Source of the DNA: a virus
Length of the DNA stretch: 57,230 nt
IMG/VR virus record: IMGVR_UViG_3300026097_000027
Span: 1-57,230 of that record
Reading direction: 5' to 3' (one strand)
This document shows positions 16,411 through 24,393 of the stretch, in pieces (positions within the stretch are counted from its first letter, which is position 1; each line of letters starts with the position of its first letter). A model generated the notes under the pieces. That model was not told the origin of the DNA. It saw only the letters and a list, made by a program, of their open reading frames with translations, and ran no database searches. The translations under genes and the position numbers were made by a program.

Positions 16411-17277
16411 ATGGCAGATAAGACTTTAGAGCAGATGCTAGAGCATCTTGTTAATAACGATCAAGAAAAAGCCGAAGAGCTTTTCCACGAGTATGTAGTT
16501 GCAAAATCTCGTGAAATTTACGAAACACTAATCGAATCAGAAGTTGAAGACGACGAATTTGAAGAAGCTGATGAAAAAGATGAAGAAGACACTGTAGAAG
16601 AAGCTGATGAAAAAGAAGAAGAAGAAGTTTCAGAAGAACTTTCAGATGACGATTTCTTAGAAGCAGATGATGACGACATGATGGGCGGCGACGAAACTGA
16701 CAAACTAGCAGGCGAGTTAGGTGAGCCAATGGATGACGAAGAAGGCGAAGTTGAGCTTGATTCAGAAGGCGAAGAAGAAATCTTCCAAGACTTAGAAGCT
16801 ATCATCGACGAACTACAAAGTAAGTTTGATGAATTAAAAGGTCATGAAGAAGACGAAGGCGAACTTGACAACGAAGAAGAGCCAGAAATAGGCGGTGAAG
16901 AAATGCCTTTTGGCGATGAAGAAGAAGTTGAAGATTCTTTTGACGCTGAACTAGCTACTGTTCGTGAGTATGTTGAAAGAATTAATGGCGGACACGGTGC
17001 TGAGAAAAAAGGTGCTGCTGAATCAGCAGACAATACGCAATCAATTGTCGATGACATGAAAAACGACATGGGCGGCACTACTGCAAACATCTTAAGCGAC
17101 AAGACAGATGAAAAAGGTCGTACAGCAGACAAGCCTAAAGAAGAAGATATGGGCAACATCAATAAGAAAGGCGGAACAAAATCGTCAAGCATGATGAACA
17201 AAGCATCAGGTGAAGCAGCTAACAGCGAAAGCGGAGCTGACAACACCGACAGTCTTTTCCGTGGCAAAAGATCTTAA
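16411..17277 (+). CDS. Acidic prohead core protein, gp68-like position
   Basis: This 288-aa protein has residues 45-190 extremely rich in Glu and Asp, including a duplicated EEADEK motif. The N-terminal 40 residues are helical (TLEQMLEHLVNNDQEKAEEL), and the C-terminal 90 residues are Gly/Ser/Asn/Lys-rich, ending SLFRGKRS. It lies directly before gp21. Head core proteins of T4-like phages (gp67, gp68, IPs, gp22) are acidic or helical scaffolds degraded by gp21 during maturation, so a core role fits. The poly-acidic composition could mimic DNA charge to keep the core hydrated before packaging (inference). T4 gp68 is shorter (141 aa). Confidence 0.6.
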   Translation: MADKTLEQMLEHLVNNDQEKAEELFHEYVVAKSREIYETLIESEVEDDEFEEADEKDEEDTVEEADEKEEEEVSEELSDDDFLEADDDDMMGGDETDKLAGELGEPMDDEEGEVELDSEGEEEIFQDLEAIIDELQSKFDELKGHEEDEGELDNEEEPEIGGEEMPFGDEEEVEDSFDAELATVREYVERINGGHGAEKKGAAESADNTQSIVDDMKNDMGGTTANILSDKTDEKGRTADKPKEEDMGNINKKGGTKSSSMMNKASGEAANSESGADNTDSLFRGKRS

Positions 17278-17287
17278 GGAGAAGTAG

Positions 17288-17914
17288 GTGAGAAACGTTC
17301 TCGCAGAACATTTGAGTTTTGACCAGGCACAGATTGTCTTGGAGCGAACTGAAGAAGGTGATCAAAAATCACTTTACATGAATGGTATCTGTATCCAGGG
17401 TGATATCCGAAATCAGAACCAGCGTGTATATTCTTCTATTGAAATTCGCAGGGCTGTGGAATCGCTCAACGAACAGATCGCTGGTGGATATTCAGTTTGC
17501 GGCGAAGTAGATCATCCTGAAGATTTAAAGATCAATTTGGACCGCGTCAGTCACATGATTACTAAAATGTGGATGGACGGTCCAAATGGCTACGGAAAAC
17601 TTAAAATACTTCCAACTCCAATGGGTCAATTAATTGAAACCATGCTAACAGCAGGAGTGAAGTTAGGAGTAAGTTCAAGAGGTAGCGGAGAAGTTGACGG
17701 CAATGGTAATGTTCAAGGTTTTGAAATCATTACGGTAGACATTGTTGCACAACCTAGCGCACCTGGAGCTTATCCAACACCAGTTTATGAACACCTAATG
17801 AATACAACAGGTGGTTACAAGGCAATATTAACTTCGAAAGAAGTCCAAGGCGACCAAAAGGCACAGAAATATATAGCAGAGAACCTGAAAAATATTATTT
17901 CAGGTCTCAAATGA
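17288..17914 (+). CDS. 21: Prohead core protease gp21
   Basis: gp21 is the serine-type maturation protease that cleaves scaffold and capsid proteins after (L/I)-x-E motifs. This 208-aa protein has the catalytic His in GEVDHPED (His76) and the nucleophile in VSSRGSG (Ser129 or Ser130), with the QNQRVYSSIEIRRAV and MWMDGPNGYGKLKIL family blocks. Length matches T4 gp21 (212 aa). The start is GTG at 17288 with AAGGAG at 17276-17281. It follows the acidic core gene by 10 bp and precedes gp22, exactly the T4 order. Confidence 0.93.
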   Translation: MRNVLAEHLSFDQAQIVLERTEEGDQKSLYMNGICIQGDIRNQNQRVYSSIEIRRAVESLNEQIAGGYSVCGEVDHPEDLKINLDRVSHMITKMWMDGPNGYGKLKILPTPMGQLIETMLTAGVKLGVSSRGSGEVDGNGNVQGFEIITVDIVAQPSAPGAYPTPVYEHLMNTTGGYKAILTSKEVQGDQKAQKYIAENLKNIISGLK

Positions 17915-17924
17915 GGAGAATCAC

Positions 17925-19019
17925 ATGCTAGATTTTGTACAACAATTGTTAGAAAATGATGTGATTTCCGAAGATATGAAATCGGAAATTGAATCTGCTT
18001 GGCAAGGCAAGATTCAAGAAAACCGCGAACAAGTCACACAACAACTTCGTGAAGAATTTGCTCAAAAGTATGAGCATGATAAGACCGCAATGGTTGAAGC
18101 TGTAGAGTCTATGCTAGCTGATCGTTTACAATCAGAACTAGGTGAATTTGCAGAAGACCGCCAAGGACTTATTGAAGCAAAAGCAAAGTATGCTAATAAA
18201 ATGAAGGAAGATGCCAAAACTATGGAATCTTTTGTTCTACACACTTTGAAGAATGAAATTTCTGAACTACACGAAGATCGCAAAGCAATTGCAGAAAATG
18301 TTGGTAAAATCGAAGAGTTTGTAGTAGATGCACTAGCGAAAGAAATCGCAGAATTCTACGCAGACAAAAAGGATCTTGCAGAAACCAAGGTACGCCTGGT
18401 AAAAGAAAGCAAAGCCAAATTCGAAGACATCAAGAAAGCATTTGTTAGCAAGTCAGCTCAACTAGTTGAAGCAACTGTATCAAAAGGACTACGTACCGAA
18501 ATGACACAGTTGAAAGAAGACATTGAAGCGGCTCGCAAGAACGACTTTGGTCGCAGAATTTTTGAAAGTTTTGCTAGCGAATATACAACTTCTTATCTCA
18601 ACGAAAAATCAGAAACTGCTAAAATGCTAAAACTAGTTGCTCAAAAGCAACAAGAACTAGAAGAAGCAGCTAAGATCGTTGCAGAATCCAAAAAAGAAAT
18701 TGAAAGTCGTGAAAAAGAGATTCAGAAAATCAACGAATCAATCCAACGCAAGGAAACAATGAATGAATTGCTAGGACCGTTGAATAGAGACAAACGCGAA
18801 CTAATGAGCGAACTCTTAGAATCTGTTCAAACCGACAAACTACAAACAGCCTTTGACAAGTATCTACCAACCGTTATGGACGGTGGAAGACCTGCCAAGA
18901 AGGCGTTAACCGAGGCGAAAGAAATTACAGGCGATAAAACACAGGCACCACAGCTCGGCGGAGAACAAAAGACCGCTGAAATTTTTGACATCCGCAGGCT
19001 TGCGGGACTAAAAGGTTAA
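17925..19019 (+). CDS. 22: Prohead core scaffold protein gp22
   Basis: This 364-aa protein is almost entirely charged helix and coiled coil, for example QLREEFAQKYEHDKTAMVEA, LVAQKQQELEEAAKIVAESK and KEIQKINESIQRKETMNELL. The C-terminal region KYLPTVMDGGRPAKKALTEA resembles the conserved end of T4-like gp22. gp22 is the major internal scaffold around which gp23 assembles and is degraded by gp21. It has a GGAG ribosome site and lies between gp21 and gp23. T4 gp22 is 269 aa; the longer form is usual in marine relatives. High confidence comes from position and composition. Confidence 0.88.
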   Translation: MLDFVQQLLENDVISEDMKSEIESAWQGKIQENREQVTQQLREEFAQKYEHDKTAMVEAVESMLADRLQSELGEFAEDRQGLIEAKAKYANKMKEDAKTMESFVLHTLKNEISELHEDRKAIAENVGKIEEFVVDALAKEIAEFYADKKDLAETKVRLVKESKAKFEDIKKAFVSKSAQLVEATVSKGLRTEMTQLKEDIEAARKNDFGRRIFESFASEYTTSYLNEKSETAKMLKLVAQKQQELEEAAKIVAESKKEIESREKEIQKINESIQRKETMNELLGPLNRDKRELMSELLESVQTDKLQTAFDKYLPTVMDGGRPAKKALTEAKEITGDKTQAPQLGGEQKTAEIFDIRRLAGLKG

Positions 19020-19032
19020 GGAGATAATCAAA

Positions 19033-20208
19033 ATGTCACAACTACTTGAGTCACGCTGGTCGGAAACCAAAGAGGCACTATTAGAAGGCCTAAATGGTAA
19101 TAAGCGTTCAGTTATGGAGACGACTCTTGAGAACACTCGCAAGTATCTCGCAGAGTCTGCTACAGCTGGTGCTACTTCCGCCGGTAACGTTGCTACTTTA
19201 AATCGTGTAATTCTTCCAGTAATTAGACGTGTAATGCCTACGGTCATTGCTAATGAATTGGTTGGTGTACAGCCAATGACTGGTCCAGTGGGTCAGATCC
19301 ACACACTACGTGTTCGTTATTCTGATAGCTTTGATAGCACATCAGGTACAGACGTAACAGCAGGTGAAGAAGCACTTTCACCATTCAAGATTGCTGAAGG
19401 TTATTCTGGTGCCGCAGCCACTGATCGTGCAGCTAGTACAGCAGCACTCGAAGGCGTAGCTGGTAACAAGTTAAGCATTCAGATCTTGAAGCAAACTGTT
19501 GAAGCAAAAACTCGTAAGTTATCAGCTCGCTGGACTTTCGAAGCTGCACAGGATGCACAAGCTCAGCAAGGTATTGATGTAGAAGCAGAAATTATGGCTG
19601 CTCTTGCTCAAGAAATTACAGCTGAAATTGATCAAGAAGTTCTTGCTTCACTAAGCACACTAGCTGGCACAGCGGCATTGACATATGATCAAGCTGCCGT
19701 ATCAGGTACTGCTACATTTGTTGGTGACGAGCATGCTGCATTAGCTGTTCAAATCAATCGTGTAAGTAACTTGATTGCTCAGCGTACACGTCGTGGCGCT
19801 GGTAACTGGGCTGTTGTTTCACCAACAGTACTAACACTTCTACAAAGTGCTACAACTAGTGCGTTTGCTCGTACTACTGAAGGTACTTTTGAAGCTCCAA
19901 CTAACACTAAGTTTGTTGGTACATTAAACTCAGCAATGCGTGTTTATGTTAACGGCTACGCTACTAGCGATGACGTTATTGTTGGATACAAAGGTTCTTC
20001 AGAATCAGACGCAGCTGCGTTCTACTGCCCATACATCCCATTGATGTCAAGCGGTGTTGTACTAGATCCGTCTACTTTTGAGCCAGTAGTTAGCTTCATG
20101 ACCAGATACGGTTATGTAGAACTAACTAATACAGCATCATCTCTTGGTAATGCTGCTGACTACTTAGGTAAGGTATCTGTAACTTCTGCAAACTTGCGTT
20201 TTGCATAA
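19033..20208 (+). CDS. 23: Major capsid protein gp23
   Basis: This 391-aa protein has the gp23 hallmarks: NRVILPVIRRVMPTVIANEL, VGVQPMTGPVGQIHTLRVRY, AKTRKLSARWTFEAAQDAQA, QQGIDVEAEIMAALAQEITA, EIDQEVLASL, and the C-terminal PYIPLMSSGVVLDPSTFEPV with SFMTRYGY. A gp21-type site (L-A-E) at residues 39-41, in KYLAESATAG, is a likely point of N-terminal propeptide removal. The protein is shorter than T4 gp23 (521 aa), consistent with loss of the insertion domain seen in marine T4-like phages. It is preceded by AAGGAG and followed by a strong terminator. Confidence 0.97.
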   Translation: MSQLLESRWSETKEALLEGLNGNKRSVMETTLENTRKYLAESATAGATSAGNVATLNRVILPVIRRVMPTVIANELVGVQPMTGPVGQIHTLRVRYSDSFDSTSGTDVTAGEEALSPFKIAEGYSGAAATDRAASTAALEGVAGNKLSIQILKQTVEAKTRKLSARWTFEAAQDAQAQQGIDVEAEIMAALAQEITAEIDQEVLASLSTLAGTAALTYDQAAVSGTATFVGDEHAALAVQINRVSNLIAQRTRRGAGNWAVVSPTVLTLLQSATTSAFARTTEGTFEAPTNTKFVGTLNSAMRVYVNGYATSDDVIVGYKGSSESDAAAFYCPYIPLMSSGVVLDPSTFEPVVSFMTRYGYVELTNTASSLGNAADYLGKVSVTSANLRFA

Positions 20209-20233
20209 GTTGTAATACACAACACTTAGTACT

Positions 20234-20260
20234 AAAAGGGCTTGCAAAAGCCCTTTTTTT
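20234..20260 (+). terminator. Intrinsic terminator after gp23
   Basis: A 10-bp stem AAAAGGGCTT / AAGCCCTTTT with a GCAA tetraloop, running into T7. It lies 25 bp beyond the gp23 stop and is the clearest intrinsic terminator in the window. Confidence 0.92.
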
Positions 20261-20263
20261 ATG

Positions 20264-20271
20264 CTTAAATA
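20264..20271 (+). promoter_or_regulatory. Weak late-type box
   Basis: CTTAAATA follows the gp23 terminator and lies only 5 bp before the ATG of the 84-aa gene, too close for an ordinary leader. It would give a leaderless message if used. Confidence 0.2.
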
Positions 20272-20276
20272 AAAGT

Positions 20277-20531
20277 ATGAAAACAGACTTTTCGGATATT
20301 AGAGATCATGTTAAACGCTACAAGAAGCGTTTTCCTATGTTTCTCAAAGATATTAGAAGAATCGAAAATACAATAGAAAACCACATCAAACTACACAGTC
20401 AGTATCTTGTAAAATACAAACAAACACATTCTAACAAATATTTAGAAAAAGCACAAGCTGAAATAGATCAAATCAACAATCTCCTTAAACTAATCGACAA
20501 AATTGAGCTAATGGCTATGCTAGCCAAATAG
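20277..20531 (+). CDS. Small helical protein downstream of gp23
   Basis: This 84-aa protein is rich in Lys, Ile and His and predicted to be a helical hairpin (RYKKRFPMFLKDIRRIENTI, AQAEIDQINNLLKLIDKIEL). No family was recognised. There is no convincing ribosome site, since the terminator and the TTAAATAA box sit immediately upstream, so its expression is uncertain. It lies between the major capsid gene and the fibre region; readthrough of the terminator is one way it could be transcribed. Confidence 0.5.
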   Translation: MKTDFSDIRDHVKRYKKRFPMFLKDIRRIENTIENHIKLHSQYLVKYKQTHSNKYLEKAQAEIDQINNLLKLIDKIELMAMLAK

Positions 20532-20537
20532 CTTTTA

Positions 20538-20629
20538 GATAAATACTTTTGTCATAGAGCGTGCCTCTAAGATGAGGACTTATGCGGACCCACCGCGTAG
20601 ACCTAGAACGTCAACATAAGGAGAAAATA
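20538..20629 (+). promoter_or_regulatory. Late promoter with long structured leader (copy 1)
   Basis: GATAAATA (20538-20545) is followed by CTTTTGTCATAGAG and about 70 nt of leader ending in AAGGAG (20618-20623). Short stems are possible (CCTC/GAGG near 20565, GCGG/CCGC near 20585). The start of this leader closely matches the one at 24290-24393. Confidence 0.5.
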
Positions 20630-21070
20630 ATGGGACGTCCAATTCAAAAAAGAAAAATCGGTTTAGGATCTGCAAAGATCGAAGTAACTGCTGCTAGATT
20701 TAGTGCCGGTGGTGTTGTAACTAGTTCAATTGATAATCAACTATATATCGACCGTCAGCGCGGTTCATTACAGTTTCTTATTAAAGATAGAAACGGTACA
20801 GTGTCTGAAAAATTAAAGCTAGTAGGAAAAGCAACTCCTGGAGTTGGTGAATTTACTATTTCTGTAACAATCGACGACGATGCCGATGGTGCACTTAACG
20901 ATTCTGCTGTTTACTATGTAACAAAATTGCACAACAAAACAGTAAGTTGTCAACCAGACAGTGATGCTTCAAATATGATTCACTTGCCTTATCAGTTAAC
21001 TACTGAAGGTCAAGACGAAGGTATTTTAGGCGACGGCTTTACTTTAGCAAACATCGACGTACAAAAGTAA
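20630..21070 (+). CDS. Virion structural protein of unknown role
   Basis: This 146-aa beta-rich protein starts GRPIQKRKIGLGSAKIEVTA and contains YIDRQRGSLQFLIKDRNGTV. ATG 20630 was chosen over an upstream ATG at 20582 because AAGGAG lies 6 nt before it and the upstream part is leader RNA. It has no membrane segment or catalytic motif. Its own late promoter and long leader after the gp23 terminator suggest abundant late expression, so a head decoration or fibre attachment protein is possible. This is inference. Confidence 0.6.
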   Translation: MGRPIQKRKIGLGSAKIEVTAARFSAGGVVTSSIDNQLYIDRQRGSLQFLIKDRNGTVSEKLKLVGKATPGVGEFTISVTIDDDADGALNDSAVYYVTKLHNKTVSCQPDSDASNMIHLPYQLTTEGQDEGILGDGFTLANIDVQK

Positions 21071-21078
21071 GGTAACCT

Positions 21079-22047
21079 ATGGGCCAGTTCATTCAAACCA
21101 ATGGTGATTACACCATCAAAACAGCAGAAGAAGGTACGATTAAACTTGATACCGGAGCTGGCGTAGGCGAAGTAAGAGTCACCGGAAACCTAATTGTCGA
21201 AGGTGATACTCTTACTGTTAGTGCTGAAAATCTAAATGTAAATGATAATGTTATTGTCTTAAACTTCGGTGAAACCGGTGCTGGAGTATCGTTAAGATAT
21301 TCTGGTATTCAGGTTGACAGAGGAACATTACAGCCGGGTAGTTTTGTATTTGACGATAATGATGATACTTGGAATTTTTCAATTGGATCTCCAGAAGGAA
21401 CTTTTAACTATGACGAAAGTAACATTCGTGTAAGAAGAATTAAAACCAATCCAGACACAGATAACGGCGATCTTACTCTCGTTGGAGTAGGAACTGGTGT
21501 TGTTAAAGTCTCAGGTACAACCAACTATGAGTTACAAATAACCGACGACGATGACATACCTAATAAAAAATATGTCGACGATGCAATTAGAAGTAATCCA
21601 ACATTTCAAATTGTAGATGATGATACTCGAGTAATAGTGACTGATACAAATATTTCAGGTTCGGAAGCATTTTTATTAGATGAAACAGGCCAAAGCACAT
21701 TTGGCGAAAGTGGAGTTTCTGTCATAGTTGATAATACATTATCTGCCCAATTTTATGCAAGCAGAGTTGTTTTTAAAGATATTGAAATCGTTAACAACGA
21801 AATCACAACCAACGGATTAACTAACGAAAATATTTTTGTTAGAACGCAAGGCACTGGTAAACTACAAACAAACTACGGTTTGCAGATAGAAAAAATATCA
21901 ACAACTCCTGCATTCGTTAGTGATTCAGTAATAACATACGCTGCCGAACCTGATCTAGGAGAAACTGGATTATTCTTTACAAATTCCGTAGGTACCGGCG
22001 AATTAATCAGTAAAAGAAAAGCTGTACTTTATAGTATGATATTTTAA
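21079..22047 (+). CDS. Fibre-like virion structural protein
   Basis: This 322-aa protein is dominated by short beta strands, Asn, Asp, Gly and Thr (GDYTIKTAEEGTIKLDTGAG, VRVTGNLIVEGDTLTVSAEN). A DDIPNKKYVDDAI motif near residue 160 is common in tail fibres where a trimeric shaft changes to another segment. The C-terminus is more hydrophobic (AVLYSMIF). It follows the 146-aa gene by 8 bp and heads a run of fibre genes transcribed together. Family assignment is general (tail fibre/spike-like). Confidence 0.6.
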   Translation: MGQFIQTNGDYTIKTAEEGTIKLDTGAGVGEVRVTGNLIVEGDTLTVSAENLNVNDNVIVLNFGETGAGVSLRYSGIQVDRGTLQPGSFVFDDNDDTWNFSIGSPEGTFNYDESNIRVRRIKTNPDTDNGDLTLVGVGTGVVKVSGTTNYELQITDDDDIPNKKYVDDAIRSNPTFQIVDDDTRVIVTDTNISGSEAFLLDETGQSTFGESGVSVIVDNTLSAQFYASRVVFKDIEIVNNEITTNGLTNENIFVRTQGTGKLQTNYGLQIEKISTTPAFVSDSVITYAAEPDLGETGLFFTNSVGTGELISKRKAVLYSMIF

Positions 22048-22056
22048 GAGAACAAT

Positions 22057-22458
22057 ATGATAAGAAATTATGAAAATCCTGAAGGAACGATCGATTTAGT
22101 AGATTCAACTAATGTCGAAGTTCCCGTAAAAGTGTTTACAAGTTCGTCAACAGGCGCTCCGATTGCAGGCGCAGTTACTGGGCAAACAAATGCTATCACA
22201 ACTATGGTATTATGTAATACTGGTACACCTAGTCAAGTTGACGAAAGTATCAATGAAGTATATGTTAGTATCTATGTTGTAAGATCGGGAAAGAGTTATA
22301 CAGCTGGAAATGCTATAGTAAGCAATTTATTAATCCCTGCAGGCGAAACTGTATTCTTTAGTGATGAAAAAATTATTTTAGAAAGCGGTGATGCTATTTG
22401 GATTGGTACAAGTGCTGCAGATTTAATTAGTGTAACTGTGAGTGCATTAGAAGTATGA
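22057..22458 (+). CDS. Small beta-sandwich structural protein, family A copy 1
   Basis: This 133-aa protein includes VYVSIYVVRSGKSYTAGNAI, then VSNLLIPAGETVFFSDEKII and LESGDAIWIGTS. The layout (strand, 'I-P-x-G/N-x-x-x-x', 'K-I-I-L-x-x-G/T-x-x-I') recurs in the genes at 25451 and 39642, suggesting one family of small beta proteins linked to fibre genes. Its role is unknown. A fibre cap, adaptor or trimer-nucleating piece would fit. Its stop overlaps the next gene (ATGA). Confidence 0.55.
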   Translation: MIRNYENPEGTIDLVDSTNVEVPVKVFTSSSTGAPIAGAVTGQTNAITTMVLCNTGTPSQVDESINEVYVSIYVVRSGKSYTAGNAIVSNLLIPAGETVFFSDEKIILESGDAIWIGTSAADLISVTVSALEV

Positions 22459-22985
22459 AGTTTTTAAAATCACAAAATACATCTAGATACAGCCCAAGTG
22501 ATAATAGTTTTCAAATAAATCCTTACGGCCGTGCTGTGTTAGATATTAACGGAGGTTTAATGCTTCCTAAAGGCGGCGCTGCAGAAAGACCAGACACAGT
22601 TGGAGTTAGACAACCCGTAGACGGAAACGGCTATATTAGATATAATACTGATACAAACAGTATCGAAGCAACAATTGACGGCGTTTGGCAGGTAGTGACA
22701 GCTCCGGCAGGTAGTGCTGTAGTTTTACAAACACTAGGACCAGGGGACGGTGACGAAACAGTGTTTGGACCGTTAACTGTTCCGCCGGCAAATCAAAATA
22801 ACATTATTGTATTAGTTGAGAATGTGTTCCAAATTCCTACCACAAACTTCAATGTCGAACAAAATGTTGCGGGCAGTTTAAGTGGACCGAATGCTCCTTA
22901 CTCTCCTGACGGATCATATCTAGTTTTTACATCACCTGTACCATTTTCTAAGTTTATCACTGTATATTCAGGATTTGCAGGCTAA
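22455..22985 (+). CDS. Fibre-associated structural protein
   Basis: This 176-aa protein contains YGRAVLDINGGLMLPKGGAA, ERPDTVGVRQPVDGNGYIRY, NTDTNSIEATIDGVWQVVTA and a C-terminal beta segment. The 'RP...G.IRYNTDTNSIE..IDGVW' phrase is the fibre-tip motif also found at the ends of the 430-, 350- and 400-aa fibre genes here. It overlaps both neighbours by a few bases (ATGA at the start, TAATG at the end), so it belongs to one translationally coupled fibre set. Confidence 0.55.
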   Translation: MKFLKSQNTSRYSPSDNSFQINPYGRAVLDINGGLMLPKGGAAERPDTVGVRQPVDGNGYIRYNTDTNSIEATIDGVWQVVTAPAGSAVVLQTLGPGDGDETVFGPLTVPPANQNNIIVLVENVFQIPTTNFNVEQNVAGSLSGPNAPYSPDGSYLVFTSPVPFSKFITVYSGFAG

Positions 22986-24277
22986 TGTCACAAGTAGGTA
23001 GAATAGGTGGCCATCTTCTTAATCCTAATCTAGAAAGAAATGGTGTCGATTTAGCTTTTAAAAATACAGCATTTGACGACTCTATTCTATATCTACAAGT
23101 TGATCCTCAGATTAACACAGTTGTTAACGCAACTGATATGCAAGCTGGTGTATTATATAAAATTCGAACAGTTGGCACAACGAATTTTACAACTGTAGGA
23201 TTTCCAAACAATAATCCTGGAACAATTTTTAGACCAATCGGATCAGCCACAGGCGACGGCGATGTATATCTATTAGATGATGATAACGATCCTAATCCTA
23301 CTAGCGGAAGCGGATCTAAAATTGGTATAAACACTGAAAATCCAGTATATGATTTCGATATTAACAGTAACATATCAACTACTAATTTTATAATCGGAAC
23401 ACAAGGGTATATCGACAATGTTACATTAAACTCGTCAGATACTTTCTCAACAGTTACAGGACCGTTAAATATCACACCAGCTCAAAGTAATCCTTTAATT
23501 ACTGCTGGAAAATTGATATCTGATAATTTGCAGTTTAATGATAATACTATTTCTAGTTTTTCTAATTCAGATATAGTATTTGACAATAACGGCACAGGTA
23601 GACTAATACTTTCATCAAATACTACAATAAATGGGGATCTAACTACTACTGGTAATATACTATTAGATGGAAATTTATCAGCAGCTGAAAATATTATTGT
23701 AGGGGATACTCCACTTGACACGGTTACTGTAGGTACGGATTTCACACAAACTTTAGAACCTGCTGCAGATATTACATATGATATCGGATCACCAAATAAA
23801 CGATGGGCTAATCTATGGTCTGATGATTGGCAAACTGCCGATACATTAATAATAACTGGAATGATAATTTCAGATCAGATACGAATTGACGGAAATGCAG
23901 GCGGAGAAATATTTGCACTACAATCAAATGACGGAGTTCTTTTGAATCCAGATACTGGTGTAACTTTTATAGAAAATACCAAGTGGGAAACAAATAATAT
24001 TACTAATTTGTTAAACACTCCTTTAACATTTACTAGTACAGGAATCGGATATCTTCGCTTTATGGGCGATAACGGGTTTGTTATTCCTGCAGGTGATAAT
24101 GCTAGTAGACCTTCAACTCCCGAAGTAGCCGACACTCGTTGGAATACTGAACAAGAACGACTAGAATGTTTCGATGCTGTTACCGGAACATACATTACAT
24201 CAATTGGTCCTGGTGATGTTATTACTCAAGAAACTATGGAAGAATTAGGCAATATTTACAGTCTCATCTTAGGATAA
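22985..24277 (+). CDS. Tail fibre protein, paralogue of the next fibre gene
   Basis: This 430-aa protein begins GRIGGHLLNPNLERNGVDLA and continues with beta-helix-like Asn/Thr-rich repeats (TTINGDLTTTGNILLDGNLS, ITYDIGSPNKRWANLW). It ends with FVIPAGDNASRPSTPEVADT, RWNTEQERLECFDAVTGTYI and LGNIYSLILG. The N-terminal, 'YDIGSP..RW.N' and C-terminal modules recur in the 350-aa gene at 24394, so the two arose by duplication. An insertion at residues 50-105 of this copy has no counterpart. It is probably a shaft and tip fibre component. Confidence 0.7.
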   Translation: MSQVGRIGGHLLNPNLERNGVDLAFKNTAFDDSILYLQVDPQINTVVNATDMQAGVLYKIRTVGTTNFTTVGFPNNNPGTIFRPIGSATGDGDVYLLDDDNDPNPTSGSGSKIGINTENPVYDFDINSNISTTNFIIGTQGYIDNVTLNSSDTFSTVTGPLNITPAQSNPLITAGKLISDNLQFNDNTISSFSNSDIVFDNNGTGRLILSSNTTINGDLTTTGNILLDGNLSAAENIIVGDTPLDTVTVGTDFTQTLEPAADITYDIGSPNKRWANLWSDDWQTADTLIITGMIISDQIRIDGNAGGEIFALQSNDGVLLNPDTGVTFIENTKWETNNITNLLNTPLTFTSTGIGYLRFMGDNGFVIPAGDNASRPSTPEVADTRWNTEQERLECFDAVTGTYITSIGPGDVITQETMEELGNIYSLILG

Positions 24278-24289
24278 ATCCACTTTCCG

Positions 24290-24393
24290 ACTAAATACTA
24301 TTGTCAGCATAGACCAATGCTGATCTTTTACTGTGGTCAACCCGCAATGCAAGGTGGTTGGAGGGACAGGATCCCCGGTTGTAAGGAGAGCGC
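24290..24393 (+). promoter_or_regulatory. Late promoter with long structured leader (copy 2)
   Basis: ACTAAATA (24290-24297) is followed by CTATTGTCAGCATAGACC. A perfect 7-bp hairpin TCAGCAT / ATGCTGA with loop AGACCA spans 24304-24323. A second possible stem CAACC/GGTTG follows, and AAGGAG occurs 5-6 nt before ATG 24394. The beginning resembles the leader at 20538 (TAAATACTNTTGTCA...ATAGA). Confidence 0.55.

Noticed and set aside
16451-17267. Long minus-strand ORFs (92, 95 and 141 aa) opposite the acidic core gene
   Set aside because: Composition (runs of Ser or of Leu/His) is the antisense of Glu/Asp-rich codons; no start context.
20582-20629. Upstream start for the 146-aa structural gene
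   Set aside because: No ribosome site there, while AAGGAG directly precedes ATG 20630.
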